Assembly (NCBI GenBank): GCA_046728175.1
Contig: JBKPEA010000003.1
Span: 62,001 to 126,000 of the forward strand
Reading direction: 5' to 3'
DNA from: JAFAHS01 sp046728175
GTDB lineage: Bacteria; Desulfobacterota; Binatia; Binatales; Binataceae
Length of the DNA: 64,000 nt
In this document: positions 1 to 9,358 of the stretch, in pieces
Position numbering within the stretch: position 1 is the stretch's first letter
How the letters are laid out: every line of letters begins with the position of its first letter
Position numbers and translations under genes: made by a program
The notes under the pieces: model-generated
The model's database searches: none
The model's input: only the letters and a program-made list of their open reading frames with translations
Told to the model about the DNA's origin: nothing

Positions 1-2
1 AC

Positions 3-413
3 GTTACCAGCGATCTAAAGCTGAAAAGTGCGATGGTGCGCGCGGACGCCACGCACCTGCCGTTTCAGTCGAATTCGTTCCGGATGATTGTATCGAGCCA
101 CATGCTGGAACACATCGAGAACGATCGCGCCGTGATCGCAGAGTTCGCGCGGACCTTGACGCCGGGCGGGGAGGCGATCGTGATGGTGCCGACGCGGCCC
201 GACTGGCGAATGGCCGGGACCCGGGAATTCGGCGCGCCGGACCCGCGGGAGGGTCATTGGCGGCTGTATGGATGCGATTTTACACAGCGCCTGCGGGCAT
301 CGGGACTGGAAGATCGCACGATACCGACGGCTGAATTGGCCTGCGCGGATACATGCGAACTGATGGACGACGCAATCTTCATCGCTCGCAAGCCTTTGCC
401 CCATGCATCGTGA
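3..413 (+). CDS. SAM-dependent methyltransferase, 5' end cut off
   Basis: The reading frame is already open at the left edge, so only the C-terminal part of the protein is present (about 136 residues). It contains the LEHI and TPGG stretches that mark motif II/III of class I methyltransferases of the Methyltransf_11 type, in which the chain after the SAM-binding strand reads 'D..H...F....LxPGG'. The glycine-rich SAM motif itself lies outside the window. An internal ATG at 33 could be mistaken for the start, but the frame upstream of it codes on in the same style. The substrate cannot be told. Confidence 0.75.
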   Translation, partial: VTSDLKLKSAMVRADATHLPFQSNSFRMIVSSHMLEHIENDRAVIAEFARTLTPGGEAIVMVPTRPDWRMAGTREFGAPDPREGHWRLYGCDFTQRLRASGLEDRTIPTAELACADTCELMDDAIFIARKPLPHAS

Positions 414-610
414 TTTCGGACGACTGAGAGGTGGCGTTTCCGCGACCGGCTCAGCAACTCGGCACCTGCCGCGGGCTTTATAATAATTGGGCTGTCAAAT
501 GGCCCGAGATTTATACAGGAGGCGCGTGGTAGCCGGTTGCCTCCATTTGGAGACCTTGGGGTCGGTTGCACAGGGAAATCTGTCGCGCGGGCGAAAGGTT
601 GAGCACGCAG

Positions 611-1363
611 TCAGCCAGCACCCAGCATCGACTGGGCAACTTCCAGCGAGACCAGGCGCGCGATCAGGATGGCCAGGTACATCTGCCCCGTCACCGATTC
701 CAAAACTGAAAGGGCCCGCGCGGCGTCAGAGCTGGGCGCGATATCGCCGAAGCCGGTCGTCGTGAGACAGACAAAGCTATAGTAGAAGAAATTGTGCATC
801 GACATGAACATCGGCAAGGCCTGCGAATGGACGAGCAATACCCTGCTGAACGAACCGGGATGTTCCATCGCCACGACCGCGAACAAGAAGGCCCACGCCA
901 GCCCCATCAGCAAGTAAGCGCAGATTGCCGCGCTGATCGTGTCCAGGGTGACGCGCTTGACGCTGAATAGTTCGCGCACCACGCCTACGATCGTGATGAA
1001 GATAAATGCGCTGGCGGACAAAGCGGCGAAGACCTCGAGTTCCGGAGTGCGATACCAATGAAGTACCCAGCGGGTCACGAACGCCGGCACCATCAGCAGT
1101 AGTCCTACGGTGAAGTAGGCCGGCGACAGATTCAGCGTGTATAGAGCGGCCAGTAGAACAAGCGAAATCGACGAGCTGGCGAGCCCCTGGGCGAGCCGGT
1201 GACCGGCGAACATCGGCTCCCCGACAATCATCAGCAGGACCAGGAACAGCAGCACCGTGTAGCGACCGGGCCAATTGCGCCGACGCAAGCCGAGCGCTTC
1301 CCACAGCCGATTGGAGTCGGGTTTCGGCGTCGCCTCTGGCTGGTGAACACTGGTCTCGGCCAT
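611..1363 (-). CDS. Two-pore-domain type potassium channel-like membrane protein
   Basis: This 250-residue integral membrane protein probably conducts K+ or a similar cation. It has about six hydrophobic segments and, at residues 201-207, the filter sequence TTTGFGD, a variant of the TVGYGD potassium selectivity filter, in a re-entrant loop before the last helix (about 213-236). This matches the Ion_trans_2 pore family seen in bacterial proteins with several extra N-terminal helices. No cytoplasmic RCK/TrkA domain follows, so gating by NAD or nucleotides is not indicated. The ATG at 1363 gives a polar N-terminus of about 30 residues. It lies 77 bases downstream of the ABC-F gene on the same strand. 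Confidence 0.8.
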   Translation of the reverse strand: MAETSVHQPEATPKPDSNRLWEALGLRRRNWPGRYTVLLFLVLLMIVGEPMFAGHRLAQGLASSSISLVLLAALYTLNLSPAYFTVGLLLMVPAFVTRWVLHWYRTPELEVFAALSASAFIFITIVGVVRELFSVKRVTLDTISAAICAYLLMGLAWAFLFAVVAMEHPGSFSRVLLVHSQALPMFMSMHNFFYYSFVCLTTTGFGDIAPSSDAARALSVLESVTGQMYLAILIARLVSLEVAQSMLGAG

Positions 1364-1440
1364 GGCTGAGCGCAGAGTTTACTCCCTTGCCGCCCAATAG
1401 GCAGTGCGGATGATCCACGAAAGCAGCCCCCTGGGCGCCC

Positions 1441-2946
1441 TCAGCGCGAGCCAACGCTCACCCGGCCCGACTCCACTCGCCATTCTTCGCGCGTGACGCG
1501 CCTCGCCAGTGGCTCGTCGTGCGTCACTATCACCAGAGCCCCTGGATATTCGGCGAGAGCATCCTCCAGGCGTTCGATGGCCGGCATATCGAGGTGGTTG
1601 GTCGGTTCATCGAGCACGCACGCCCACACTTGTCGGCCGAGCCCATCCGCCAGCGCCAGTTTGCGCGCCTCGCCCGGAGATGGTGACTGAGAGGCGAGCA
1701 CGCGGACCGGGTCCAGGCCTAGAGCGGCAGCGAGGGTAAGCACCCGCGAGCGGGACGCGGGGGGCAGACCGCGTATCGACTCAAGAATCGCAATGCCATC
1801 CTCGCAGGTCAGCTCTTGCGGCAAATGGAGAATACGGTCGGCGGGCAGATGGGACGCGGCGACCAACGCGTTGAGCAGGGTGGTCTTGCCCGCGCCGTTG
1901 ATGCCCGCGACGCGGATCTTGCTGTCACGATTCACGATCAGATGGACATCGGTCAGCACCGCTTCTTCACCGGCGCAGAGTCTGGCGGTGTCGAGAACGA
2001 AGATGCGACTGGCCGGAGCGGCTACGTAATCGACGAATATCGCGCGCCCTTTCTCCTTCACAAACCTGAATTGTTCAATGTCAGCCGAGACGCGGTCGAT
2101 GCTCCTGCGCAGGACGGCGGCATCGCGCGAGAGGCGGCGCGACGCCATCTCCGCCTTCCCGCGCGCCAGCATGCTGGTCGCGTCGTGATCGCGGGGACCC
2201 TTCATCCGCTGCGCCGCGCCGGCGTTCCATTGGGATTCAGCGGAAATCGCCATGCGCCGCTTGTCGCCGAGGCGCCGCTTCAGCGTCGCGTGTTTTTCCT
2301 TGAGCCGCTCGTACTGATGGTGACGTTCGCGCTCCTCGGCTTCCCAAGCCCGCTTCGCTTCACCATAGGCACCCCGCAAAATGTGCGCCGAACCGCTGTG
2401 AACCCTGATCGTGTAAGTCGTCAGGTTTTCCAGCAGGGTGCGGTCGTGCGAGACGACGATTCCGATTCCACGGAAACGAACCAGCGCCGCAAGCAACAGC
2501 TCGCGGGCGTCGGCGTCGAGATGATCGGTCGGCTCGTCGAGAATCAGTATCGACGGCTGCGCGGCAAGCGCGGCTCCGACCTGCCAGCGCTTGCGCTCGC
2601 CCGGAGAGAGGGTCGGCCAGCGTGGAAGGGCGCCCGGATCGAGCACCAATTCGCCCTGGATGCGGCGCGAGACGCGATCAGCCGCGGCGGCGAGGTTTTC
2701 GATCGCTCGCGTAAGCGTCTCCACGGTCTGCGCGCAAATCGCGATCGATGATGAGGGCGGATCGAGACGCACCTGGCCACCGGTCGGCCTAAGCTCGCCG
2801 GTTATCAGGCGCAGCAGGGTGGTCTTGCCGGCCCCATTGGCGCCGACGACGCCAGTCCATCCCGGCGCAAGCTGGAGGTTTACGTCACGAAGGATCGGAA
2901 CGGAATCGGCGTACGAGAATGAAAGATCGACCAAATGCACGAACAT
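1441..2946 (-). CDS. ABC-F family ATPase (two ATP-binding cassettes)
   Basis: A 501-residue soluble protein with two ABC cassettes and no membrane segments. Cassette 1 has Walker A GANGAGKTT (35-43), signature LSPGERKRW and Walker B ending LDEPTDHLD. Cassette 2 has GINGAGKTT, a degenerate signature SPSPGEARK and LDEPTNHLD. A charged helical linker of about 70 residues, rich in Arg and Lys, sits between them. This is the layout of ABC-F proteins, which bind the ribosomal E site and either act as translation factors or protect the ribosome from antibiotics. Which applies here cannot be decided from sequence. The ATG at 2946 is preceded by GGAG. Confidence 0.9.
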   Translation of the reverse strand: MFVHLVDLSFSYADSVPILRDVNLQLAPGWTGVVGANGAGKTTLLRLITGELRPTGGQVRLDPPSSSIAICAQTVETLTRAIENLAAAADRVSRRIQGELVLDPGALPRWPTLSPGERKRWQVGAALAAQPSILILDEPTDHLDADARELLLAALVRFRGIGIVVSHDRTLLENLTTYTIRVHSGSAHILRGAYGEAKRAWEAEERERHHQYERLKEKHATLKRRLGDKRRMAISAESQWNAGAAQRMKGPRDHDATSMLARGKAEMASRRLSRDAAVLRRSIDRVSADIEQFRFVKEKGRAIFVDYVAAPASRIFVLDTARLCAGEEAVLTDVHLIVNRDSKIRVAGINGAGKTTLLNALVAASHLPADRILHLPQELTCEDGIAILESIRGLPPASRSRVLTLAAALGLDPVRVLASQSPSPGEARKLALADGLGRQVWACVLDEPTNHLDMPAIERLEDALAEYPGALVIVTHDEPLARRVTREEWRVESGRVSVGSR

Positions 2947-3155
2947 GTAACTGCTCCACGGTTAGACGCGCAGCGGCGCCATCGCGCCGGCGCTGGGCGC
3001 CGAACATCGCAACCAACGACACTAGAAGCAGTTAGTTCCGCACACCCGGTGACCTCTCTGGAAAATGGATATCGAAAGATTAATCGCTGGGGAGCAGCGC
3101 GTCAATCTGGGTGGACTTTATATGGGAAGAAAGGCGTGACTGCGCCGCACATGGC

Positions 3156-3971
3156 TCACTTGGTTCGGCGATTGACGGCGGAGGACGGCGCTCTATCCAG
3201 CAGAGGAGCGCGCGCGATCACGATGGGCTGATGGTAACCGGTCTGCGCCGGCATCAGCCACCTGATCTTTCCGAGGCCAACCCGGCGAAGGTGTTCACTG
3301 AGCTCACTGCGCAGGAGTGCGTGAGAGAGGCCGCCGTAGTGGCGAATCGTCCACCGGTCGCCGCTAGCGCGCACTATGAACAAATGCTGATCGTAGGTCC
3401 GGCCATCCCGATGCCAATTCCAATGCTGGAATGCCAGGCGCACGTCGCCGGGTGCGGTGGAGAGCGCCTGGGGCGTGAAGGTGGGGTGCTCTTGCACGAT
3501 GCGGTCGTAGTCGCGAATCGATGCGATAAATAGCCCCCGCGGTTTGAGCCGCGCCTTGATGCTCCGGGCCGCCCGTGCCAGGTCGCGCGCCGTCATCATG
3601 TGCGCGAGCGAGTTGTCGCAGCAAATCACCACGTCGAATGTGCAAGCGACGGTGCGGCCGAGGTCGCGAAGGTCCGCGTGTACAAAGGCGAGTTGCGCTC
3701 CTCGCGATCGTGCTTCGCGGCGCGCCCGCTGCAGGGCGGGTCTGCTCAGGTCAGTTGCATAAAGCCGGTAACCCCGCAGCGCAAGACCGATCGCCTGGGT
3801 ACCGATTCCGCACGCGCAATCGAGCAGGTCCAGCGGCGGTGCCCCAACCTCGCGGCGCACAATCCGATCGATCGCGCGCGCTTGCGATTCGATGGCCGCA
3901 TTCCAGTCCGCATAAATGAGATGGTAATCGCGTGCGAGTCGGTCGTAGAAACGACGCGCCGGATCTGGCAT
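3156..3971 (-). CDS. Class I SAM-dependent methyltransferase
   Basis: A 271-residue cytosolic protein. The SAM-binding motif LLDCACGIGTQAIGLA lies near residues 48-63, followed by an acidic strand end (YATDLS) and a FVHADLRDLG motif, the standard order of a Rossmann-fold methyltransferase. The C-terminal part carries a beta-rich region of the kind found in small-molecule methyltransferases. Its start codon abuts the stop codon of the histidine phosphatase upstream with no spacing, so the two are probably translated together. The substrate is unknown. Confidence 0.85.
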   Translation of the reverse strand: MPDPARRFYDRLARDYHLIYADWNAAIESQARAIDRIVRREVGAPPLDLLDCACGIGTQAIGLALRGYRLYATDLSRPALQRARREARSRGAQLAFVHADLRDLGRTVACTFDVVICCDNSLAHMMTARDLARAARSIKARLKPRGLFIASIRDYDRIVQEHPTFTPQALSTAPGDVRLAFQHWNWHRDGRTYDQHLFIVRASGDRWTIRHYGGLSHALLRSELSEHLRRVGLGKIRWLMPAQTGYHQPIVIARAPLLDRAPSSAVNRRTK

Positions 3972-4577
3972 TCATACGCTCTGCGGCCGTTTGCCGTTGC
4001 CGTTGGCGAGACCGAACAGGCGCCAGTGCCAATAGCCGCCGGTTGCTCCGCGCCGCTGTACGCGCCATCCCTGGCGCTTGAGGTGGCGGCCGATTAGCCA
4101 GTTGATCGTACCGTGCGCGACCACCGCGACCTTGTGATTGCTCGATGCGTACTCGGCCAGACGCCCGGCGGCGCGGCGTGAACGCGCCCGGGCCTGGTCA
4201 ATCGATTCGGCTCTGCCGGCGTAACCGGCGACGTGGGATATGCGGGTCAGCATGACCCACACTTCGGTCGGCAATTCGATCATCGGGATCGGCAGATGGG
4301 GGAGCGGGACCTCGTCGAGCTCGGTGAGCTGCACCACCGGAAGGCCCCGGGCCAGACGCAACGCCGACTGGTAGGAGCGCGGCCGATTGCTCGAGAGGAA
4401 CAGGGCTGAGCCGCTGGCAATTTCGATCAACTTTGGCGGAGGAGGACTGGCGGGGTCGAGTTCCGCCGCATCGTAATCCGCGATCCAGCTCTTGAACTCG
4501 CGATGGCGGCAGCGGCGCGGCCACGCGAGATTCGGGCGCCCGTGGCGCACCAGCAGGATTTGGCCGTTAAGCTGCAA
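3972..4577 (-). CDS. Histidine phosphatase superfamily protein
   Basis: A 201-residue protein opening with LLVRHGRP, the RHG motif whose histidine is phosphorylated during catalysis in phosphoglycerate-mutase-like phosphatases. The second catalytic histidine is in VAVVAHGTINW (about residues 153-163). The length and the absence of a signal peptide fit a small cytosolic branch-1 phosphatase. It lies directly before the methyltransferase gene and 15 bases after the epoxide hydrolase stop, which suggests one transcript. The substrate is not predictable. Confidence 0.85.
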   Translation of the reverse strand: MQLNGQILLVRHGRPNLAWPRRCRHREFKSWIADYDAAELDPASPPPPKLIEIASGSALFLSSNRPRSYQSALRLARGLPVVQLTELDEVPLPHLPIPMIELPTEVWVMLTRISHVAGYAGRAESIDQARARSRRAAGRLAEYASSNHKVAVVAHGTINWLIGRHLKRQGWRVQRRGATGGYWHWRLFGLANGNGKRPQSV

Positions 4578-4592
4578 CCAGCACCCCCATCG

Positions 4593-5558
4593 TCACAGAC
4601 CCTTGGCGAAATCAACCAGCAGCTGGTTGATCTGCTGGGGACGCTCCTGCTGAATCCAGTGGCCTGCGCCGGGAATGATCACTTGCCTGCGGCAATTGGG
4701 CATCGAAGCCGCGATTATCTTGCTCGGGTCGCCTCCGATCATCTGGATTACCACGTCCTGCTCGCCCGCCGCGAACATCGAGGGTTGGAGAAGCTTTGCC
4801 CCGTCGAGAAATCCCGTCAGCTCCCAGTTTCGATCAAAGTTGCGATACCAGTTGATACCGCCGCGAAAGCCTGCGCGTTTGAACTCCCCGGCGAAAAACT
4901 CCAGATCCGCTTCTGTGAGCCACGGCGGCAACTTCTTTGGCGCGACCCCTGATTCGATGAACTTCTTGCTGCGCGGAAACAGGAATTGCCAGCGCTCCTC
5001 CGGCGGCGGATCGCCCGACGCGCCGTACAGCATCATCGCCATCGACCGCCGCGGGTCAGCATCGAGTTCCTTTTCAACTCGTCCCGGCTCCTGGAAATAG
5101 TTCTGATAGAAGTGCTTGTCGGTTCCTTCGAGCGCCTTCCACAGGATGCTGGGACGAACCGGACCTCGCGGAACGTAGGGTACGCTCAACAGCGCGCATG
5201 CGCGAAAGATGTCAGGACGGAGCAGTGACGAATACCACGCGACTGGCGCGCCCCAATCGTGGCCCACGATGATCGCCTGCGACTCTCCGAGCCCGTTGAC
5301 CAGCCCGACAATGTCGCCGACCAGATTGATGATGTTGTAGGAATCGATCGCCTCGGGCGCTTCGGTTTGTCCATAGCCACGCTGATCAGGCACCACCGCC
5401 CGAAAGCCCGCCGCGGCAAGCGCGGGAAGCTGGTGGCGCCACGAGTACCAGGATTCGGGCCAGCCGTGGCACATCACGACGAGCGGGCCCGAGCCCTGCT
5501 CGACGTAGTGCAGCTTGATGCCGTTGGTAGTGACGAAGTGGTGTTGCAGGTTGGTCAT
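4593..5558 (-). CDS. Epoxide hydrolase-type alpha/beta hydrolase
   Basis: A 321-residue alpha/beta-fold hydrolase. It has the oxyanion motif HGWPES (31-36) and the nucleophile elbow GHDWGAP with Asp101, both typical of soluble epoxide hydrolases, which open epoxides to diols through an ester on this Asp. The catalytic His is in GAGHWIQQE near the C-terminus and a likely acid is in GEQDVV. Haloalkane dehalogenases share the elbow but not the HGWPES form. The ATG at 5558 follows GGGAGAG. Neighbours do not reveal the substrate. Confidence 0.88.
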   Translation of the reverse strand: MTNLQHHFVTTNGIKLHYVEQGSGPLVVMCHGWPESWYSWRHQLPALAAAGFRAVVPDQRGYGQTEAPEAIDSYNIINLVGDIVGLVNGLGESQAIIVGHDWGAPVAWYSSLLRPDIFRACALLSVPYVPRGPVRPSILWKALEGTDKHFYQNYFQEPGRVEKELDADPRRSMAMMLYGASGDPPPEERWQFLFPRSKKFIESGVAPKKLPPWLTEADLEFFAGEFKRAGFRGGINWYRNFDRNWELTGFLDGAKLLQPSMFAAGEQDVVIQMIGGDPSKIIAASMPNCRRQVIIPGAGHWIQQERPQQINQLLVDFAKGL

Positions 5559-5738
5559 GAAAGCTCTCCCGGTAGCTGCGAATTACTACCGCGCGGCAGG
5601 TGTGGCAAGCCGCCCGAAGTCGACACCAAGGTCCGAGAGGAGGTGGAAAATTCGCCGTCCACCAGTAGTCTCTTTCTCGTAACCATCTGTCTCCCCATCC
5701 CCTGGCCAGGGGTCAAGGGAATAATCGCGCACTGACGC

Positions 5739-6713
5739 CTACGAGTGCTTCAGTTTTTTCATTTCTTCGGCCATTTCGGGGACCGCCTTGAATAGGTCCG
5801 CAACCAGGCCGTAGTCGGCGACGTTGAAGATGGGGGCTTCTTCGTCCTTGTTGATGGCGACGATTATCTTGGAGTCCTTCATCCCCGCCAGATGCTGAAT
5901 TGCCCCGGAGATTCCGACCGCGACGTACAATTCCGGCGCGACTACCTTGCCGGTCTGCCCCACCTGCAGATCGTTGGGCACGAAGCCCGCGTCCACGGCG
6001 GCGCGCGACGCACCCATGGCGGCGCCCATCTCATCGACCAGCGGTTCGAGCACGGTCTTGAAATTGTCGCCGGACTTAAGCCCGCGGCCGCCGGAGACGA
6101 CGATACGCGCTTCGGTGAGTTGCGGGCGATCGCTTTTGGTCTGATTGAACGAAACGAATTGGGTCTTGGCCGCGGCCGCGTCGATTTCCGCATCGACCTT
6201 CTCGACCGGGGCCGGGCTCGAGCCCGGCTTGGCTGCATCGAAGGCCGTGCCCCGAACCGTAATGACTTTAACCTGGCCGTCCAGCTCGATGGTGGCCATC
6301 GCGTTGCCCGCGTACATCGGGCGCACGTAGGTACCATCGTCATTGATCGCGGTGATTTCCGAAGCCATGGGCGCGTTGAGTCGCGCCGCGAGTCGGGGTA
6401 GCAGGTCCTTGCCGACCGCGGTCGCGGTTGCGAGCAGGAATTCCGCGCCGGTTTGCTTGATCAGAGCGGTGAGGGCCGCCGCGTGCGCATCGGCGAGGTA
6501 ATTTTTCAGATTTGCGTGGCTGAGCGCGATCGCTTTGGCGACGCCGTACTTGGCAATTTCGGCTGCCAGAGCTTCCGGCGCGTCGCCGGCAACTACGGCG
6601 ATTGCTTGTCCGCCGCGCTTCCCTGCCAGTTCGAGACCCGCATGCACGGCGGTCAAAGTGGTCTTGGGGAAATGGCTCCCCTGATGTTCAGCGAAAATAA
6701 GCACGTCACCCAT
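5739..6713 (-). CDS. etfA: Electron transfer flavoprotein, alpha subunit
   Basis: A 324-residue FixB/EtfA protein. The N-terminal part is the ETF domain and the C-terminal part, from about residue 200, is the FAD-binding domain with the SGGRGLK start, the VGQTGK phosphate-binding segment and the GISGAIQH motif. ETF passes electrons from acyl-CoA and other dehydrogenases to ETF-quinone oxidoreductase. The length and motifs match the housekeeping group rather than the bifurcating Fix group, though that is not certain without alignment. The ATG at 6713 follows GGAGTG, and etfB lies 68 bases upstream on the same strand. Confidence 0.96.
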   Translation of the reverse strand: MGDVLIFAEHQGSHFPKTTLTAVHAGLELAGKRGGQAIAVVAGDAPEALAAEIAKYGVAKAIALSHANLKNYLADAHAAALTALIKQTGAEFLLATATAVGKDLLPRLAARLNAPMASEITAINDDGTYVRPMYAGNAMATIELDGQVKVITVRGTAFDAAKPGSSPAPVEKVDAEIDAAAAKTQFVSFNQTKSDRPQLTEARIVVSGGRGLKSGDNFKTVLEPLVDEMGAAMGASRAAVDAGFVPNDLQVGQTGKVVAPELYVAVGISGAIQHLAGMKDSKIIVAINKDEEAPIFNVADYGLVADLFKAVPEMAEEMKKLKHS

Positions 6714-6781
6714 TGGTATTCACTCCGCTGCCCGCCGCGCTGGCGGTCGCGTGCGGACGATGAGAAAAGTCGTCGCGATCT

Positions 6782-7528
6782 TCAGATCACCTTGGCTTCG
6801 GTATGAAGGACCTGCACCAATTCCTGCACCGAGCCCACTTTCTTTCCGGCCTGTCGCTTTGGTGGTGCGGCCAGCGTCTTGACCTTGAGCTTTGACGCGA
6901 GGTCGACACCGAGACTTTCGGCAGGAATTTCCTTCAGTTCTTTTTTGCGCGCCTTCATGATTCCCGGCAGCGACGCATAGCGCGGTTCGTTGAGGCGCAG
7001 GTCGGTGGTAATGACGGCGGGTAGATCGAACGCGATTGCTTCCAGGCCGCCATCGACTTCGCGCGTGACGGTGACCTTCTGGTCGGCGAACTCCACCTTG
7101 GAAGCGAAAGTTGCCTGCGGCCATCCGAGCATCTCGGCAAGCATCTGGCCGACCTGGTTGGAGTCGTCATCAATCGCCTGCTTGCCGAGCAACACCAGTT
7201 CCGGCTTTTCGTCGCTAATCACCTTGGCCAGAATTCGCGCGATCGCGAGCGAATCCAGCGCGCCGTCGTTCTTGACCAGGATCGCGCGGTCGGCGCCCAT
7301 CGCAAGCCCGGTACGAAGCTGCTCCTGCCAGGTGGATTGACCGACCGTAACCAGCACCACCTCGCCCGACAGCTTCTCCTTGATGCGGAGCGCTTCTTCG
7401 ATGGCGATTTCGTCGAAGGGGTTGATGACCCATTTGACGTTGTCGGTTGCGATTCCGGAACCATCGGACAGCACGCGGATGGTCGTTGCCGGGTCGGGCA
7501 CGCGTTTGATGGGGACCAGGATTTTCAC
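6782..7528 (-). CDS. etfB: Electron transfer flavoprotein, beta subunit
   Basis: A 248-residue FixA/EtfB protein, the partner of the alpha subunit encoded just downstream. It opens with the family N-terminus (KILVPIKRVPDP) and holds the AMP-binding loop GKQAIDDDSNQVG and the ETF-beta signature region around 115-135. It starts with GTG at 7528, placed 10 bases after GGAG. The pair lies downstream of an IclR-type regulator gene, which may control it. Confidence 0.96.
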   Translation of the reverse strand: MKILVPIKRVPDPATTIRVLSDGSGIATDNVKWVINPFDEIAIEEALRIKEKLSGEVVLVTVGQSTWQEQLRTGLAMGADRAILVKNDGALDSLAIARILAKVISDEKPELVLLGKQAIDDDSNQVGQMLAEMLGWPQATFASKVEFADQKVTVTREVDGGLEAIAFDLPAVITTDLRLNEPRYASLPGIMKARKKELKEIPAESLGVDLASKLKVKTLAAPPKRQAGKKVGSVQELVQVLHTEAKVI

Positions 7529-7746
7529 GGTAATATTACTCCACGCATATGGTCATGCGGCTATGAGGATCGCACAGAATGCTCGGGAGGGGAGCGATAA
7601 ACGCAACGAAACTAACAGCGGCCTTTATTTCAGTCAAACTTCTAGGGATGAGCGGAAATCCGTGGATTAAGCAGATTTCGGGGATCAAGCTCGTGCGGGT
7701 CGGCCCAATCCGCGGAATCGTCGAAGTTCCCGTACTTCTGATTTTC

Positions 7747-8529
7747 TTACTCGTTGAAGCCGAGGCGGCGTGAGACGTCACCGCCCGCTTCCAGAAGCGC
7801 GGGAATGAGTTCCGTGCTTATGCGCTCGGGCGCCAAGCGGTAGGCAGGTCCCGCGATGGCGAGCGATCCAACCACCAGGCGCGTGTAGTCGCGAATCGGC
7901 ACTGCGACCGAATTGACTTCCTCGACAAATTCTCCGGTATCGATCGCATAGCCGTCGCGCGCAACCGCTTGCAATTGATCGACCAGCTGGGTGCGGTCGA
8001 CGATCGTGCGATCGGTAAAACGCTTCTGATGTTCGGGCAGCGTGGAGCGCAGCTGCTCTTCGGGATCGAACGCGAGATGGACTTTGCCGGCCGCCGTACA
8101 GTGCAGCGGGAGGGTGAGTCCCACCGGGGGCATGATTCGCACCGCGCGATCTTCCGGCTCGGCTGCTTCGAGCGGGACCACCCCATCACGGCGCAGGATT
8201 GCGACGTACGCGCTTTCGCGGCATTTTCGTGCAAGATCTGAGAGGATGGGACGAGCCTGGCGCACCAGCCCCATGTGATGGATATAGCGGCGACCGAGCA
8301 GCAGGCACTTGATCCCGAGTCGATAGTTTTCGGTTGCTTTGTTTTGTTCGATATAACTGCGGGCTTCGAGCGTCGCCAGGAGTCGAAAGACGTTATTCTT
8401 GTGCAGCTTGAGACGCTTGGATAACTCGGTGACTCCCAGTTCGTCGACGTCCCCAAAAAACTGTTCCAGCACATCCAGAGCGTGAGCGACGGATTGGATG
8501 ACGTAATTGGTTTTGTCGCGTCGGACCAT
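7747..8529 (-). CDS. IclR-family transcriptional regulator
   Basis: A 260-residue regulator. An N-terminal winged helix-turn-helix (about 12-75; GVTELSKRLKLHKNNVFRLL) is followed by the IclR ligand-binding GAF-like domain (about 85-255), which includes the PLHCTAAGK segment. IclR proteins bind promoters as dimers or tetramers and respond to small carboxylic or aromatic effectors. It stands upstream of etfB on the same strand and divergent from the methyltransferase gene at 8717, so either side could be its target. The effector is unknown. Confidence 0.92.
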   Translation of the reverse strand: MVRRDKTNYVIQSVAHALDVLEQFFGDVDELGVTELSKRLKLHKNNVFRLLATLEARSYIEQNKATENYRLGIKCLLLGRRYIHHMGLVRQARPILSDLARKCRESAYVAILRRDGVVPLEAAEPEDRAVRIMPPVGLTLPLHCTAAGKVHLAFDPEEQLRSTLPEHQKRFTDRTIVDRTQLVDQLQAVARDGYAIDTGEFVEEVNSVAVPIRDYTRLVVGSLAIAGPAYRLAPERISTELIPALLEAGGDVSRRLGFNE

Positions 8530-8716
8530 CGGGTTTCGGACGCGTGGCGGCCACGAGACCCAAGCCGGAGCAGGCGTCTTTGTAAAAGTGTTTTAATTTA
8601 GACAGTGTGTCCGAATCATGTCAACGAGAAGCCCGGATTTGCCGGAAAATTGTCCTAAGATGCGGATAATAAAGGATTTCTAATTTCCTGTCTCAGGCAG
8701 GCCGAGGACTCCTTCA
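8530..8716. promoter_or_regulatory. Divergent promoter region with short palindrome
   Basis: This 187-base gap separates the divergent iclR-type and methyltransferase genes, so both promoters should lie here. It is AT-richer than its surroundings around 8578-8605 and 8660-8690. A GACA-GTG-TGTC inverted repeat lies at 8601-8611 and could be an operator half of the kind IclR proteins bind, but the arms are only four bases long. The assignment rests on position. Confidence 0.35.
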
Positions 8717-9358
8717 ATGGCTGAAACTTTCCCCCCGGAGTTCTTTCGTCGTATCGATGAATCTGACGATGAGCTGTTCTATACCCAGCCGCGGCGCGTC
8801 GTACATATCGACGAAGGTGCCATAAAAAAGGTCGGACAGATCTACGCGCGGCTTCTGCCACAAGGTGGCGCCATTCTCGATCTGATGAGCAGCTGGCGCT
8901 CACATATGCCGGAACAGGTGCGGCCTCGGCGGTTGGTAGGTCTGGGGATGAATCGGCCCGAAATGGAGGACAATCCGGCGCTGACCGAAATTGTCATACA
9001 CAATCTCAATCAAAACCCGGTACTTCCATTCACCGAGGACGACTTTGATGGAGCCGTAGTGACGGTTTCAATTCAGTACATGACGCGCCCGGTCGAGATA
9101 TTTCGCGGCGTGGCGAAGGTTCTCAAGCCCGGTGCCCCCTTTATCGTTTCGTTTTCCAACCGAATGTTTCCCACCAAGGCGGTCGCAATTTGGCATTCGC
9201 TCGGGGAGTTCGATCGCGTGCGGTTGGTGTCGCGCTACTTTCAGGAGTCGGACAACTTTGAGAATATGGAAGTCATCGACATGAGTGCACCGACCGAGCC
9301 TCCGTCCGATCCGATTTGGGTGGTGGTCGGGTATCGCAAGCGCGAGGGGCAGCGGTGA
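8717..9358 (+). CDS. Methyltransferase-domain protein with atypical SAM loop
   Basis: A 213-residue protein with a Methyltransf_11-like layout: AILDLMSSW in place of the usual glycine-rich SAM loop, an acidic position after LVGLGM, a central DGAVVTVSIQYM strand and LKPGAPFIVSFS. The glycine loop is replaced by DLMSSW, so SAM binding may be altered or lost. The stop codon overlaps the GTG of the VOC gene by four bases, which implies translational coupling. The function is unassigned. Confidence 0.75.
   Translation: MAETFPPEFFRRIDESDDELFYTQPRRVVHIDEGAIKKVGQIYARLLPQGGAILDLMSSWRSHMPEQVRPRRLVGLGMNRPEMEDNPALTEIVIHNLNQNPVLPFTEDDFDGAVVTVSIQYMTRPVEIFRGVAKVLKPGAPFIVSFSNRMFPTKAVAIWHSLGEFDRVRLVSRYFQESDNFENMEVIDMSAPTEPPSDPIWVVVGYRKREGQR

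Noticed and set aside
1816..2751. 311-residue plus-strand frame
   Set aside because: It lies wholly inside the ABC-F gene on the opposite strand and has no family features; the ABC-F frame is unambiguous.
7579..7773. 64-residue plus-strand frame between etfB and the IclR gene
   Set aside because: It overlaps the IclR stop antisense, lacks a ribosome site and has no recognisable features.
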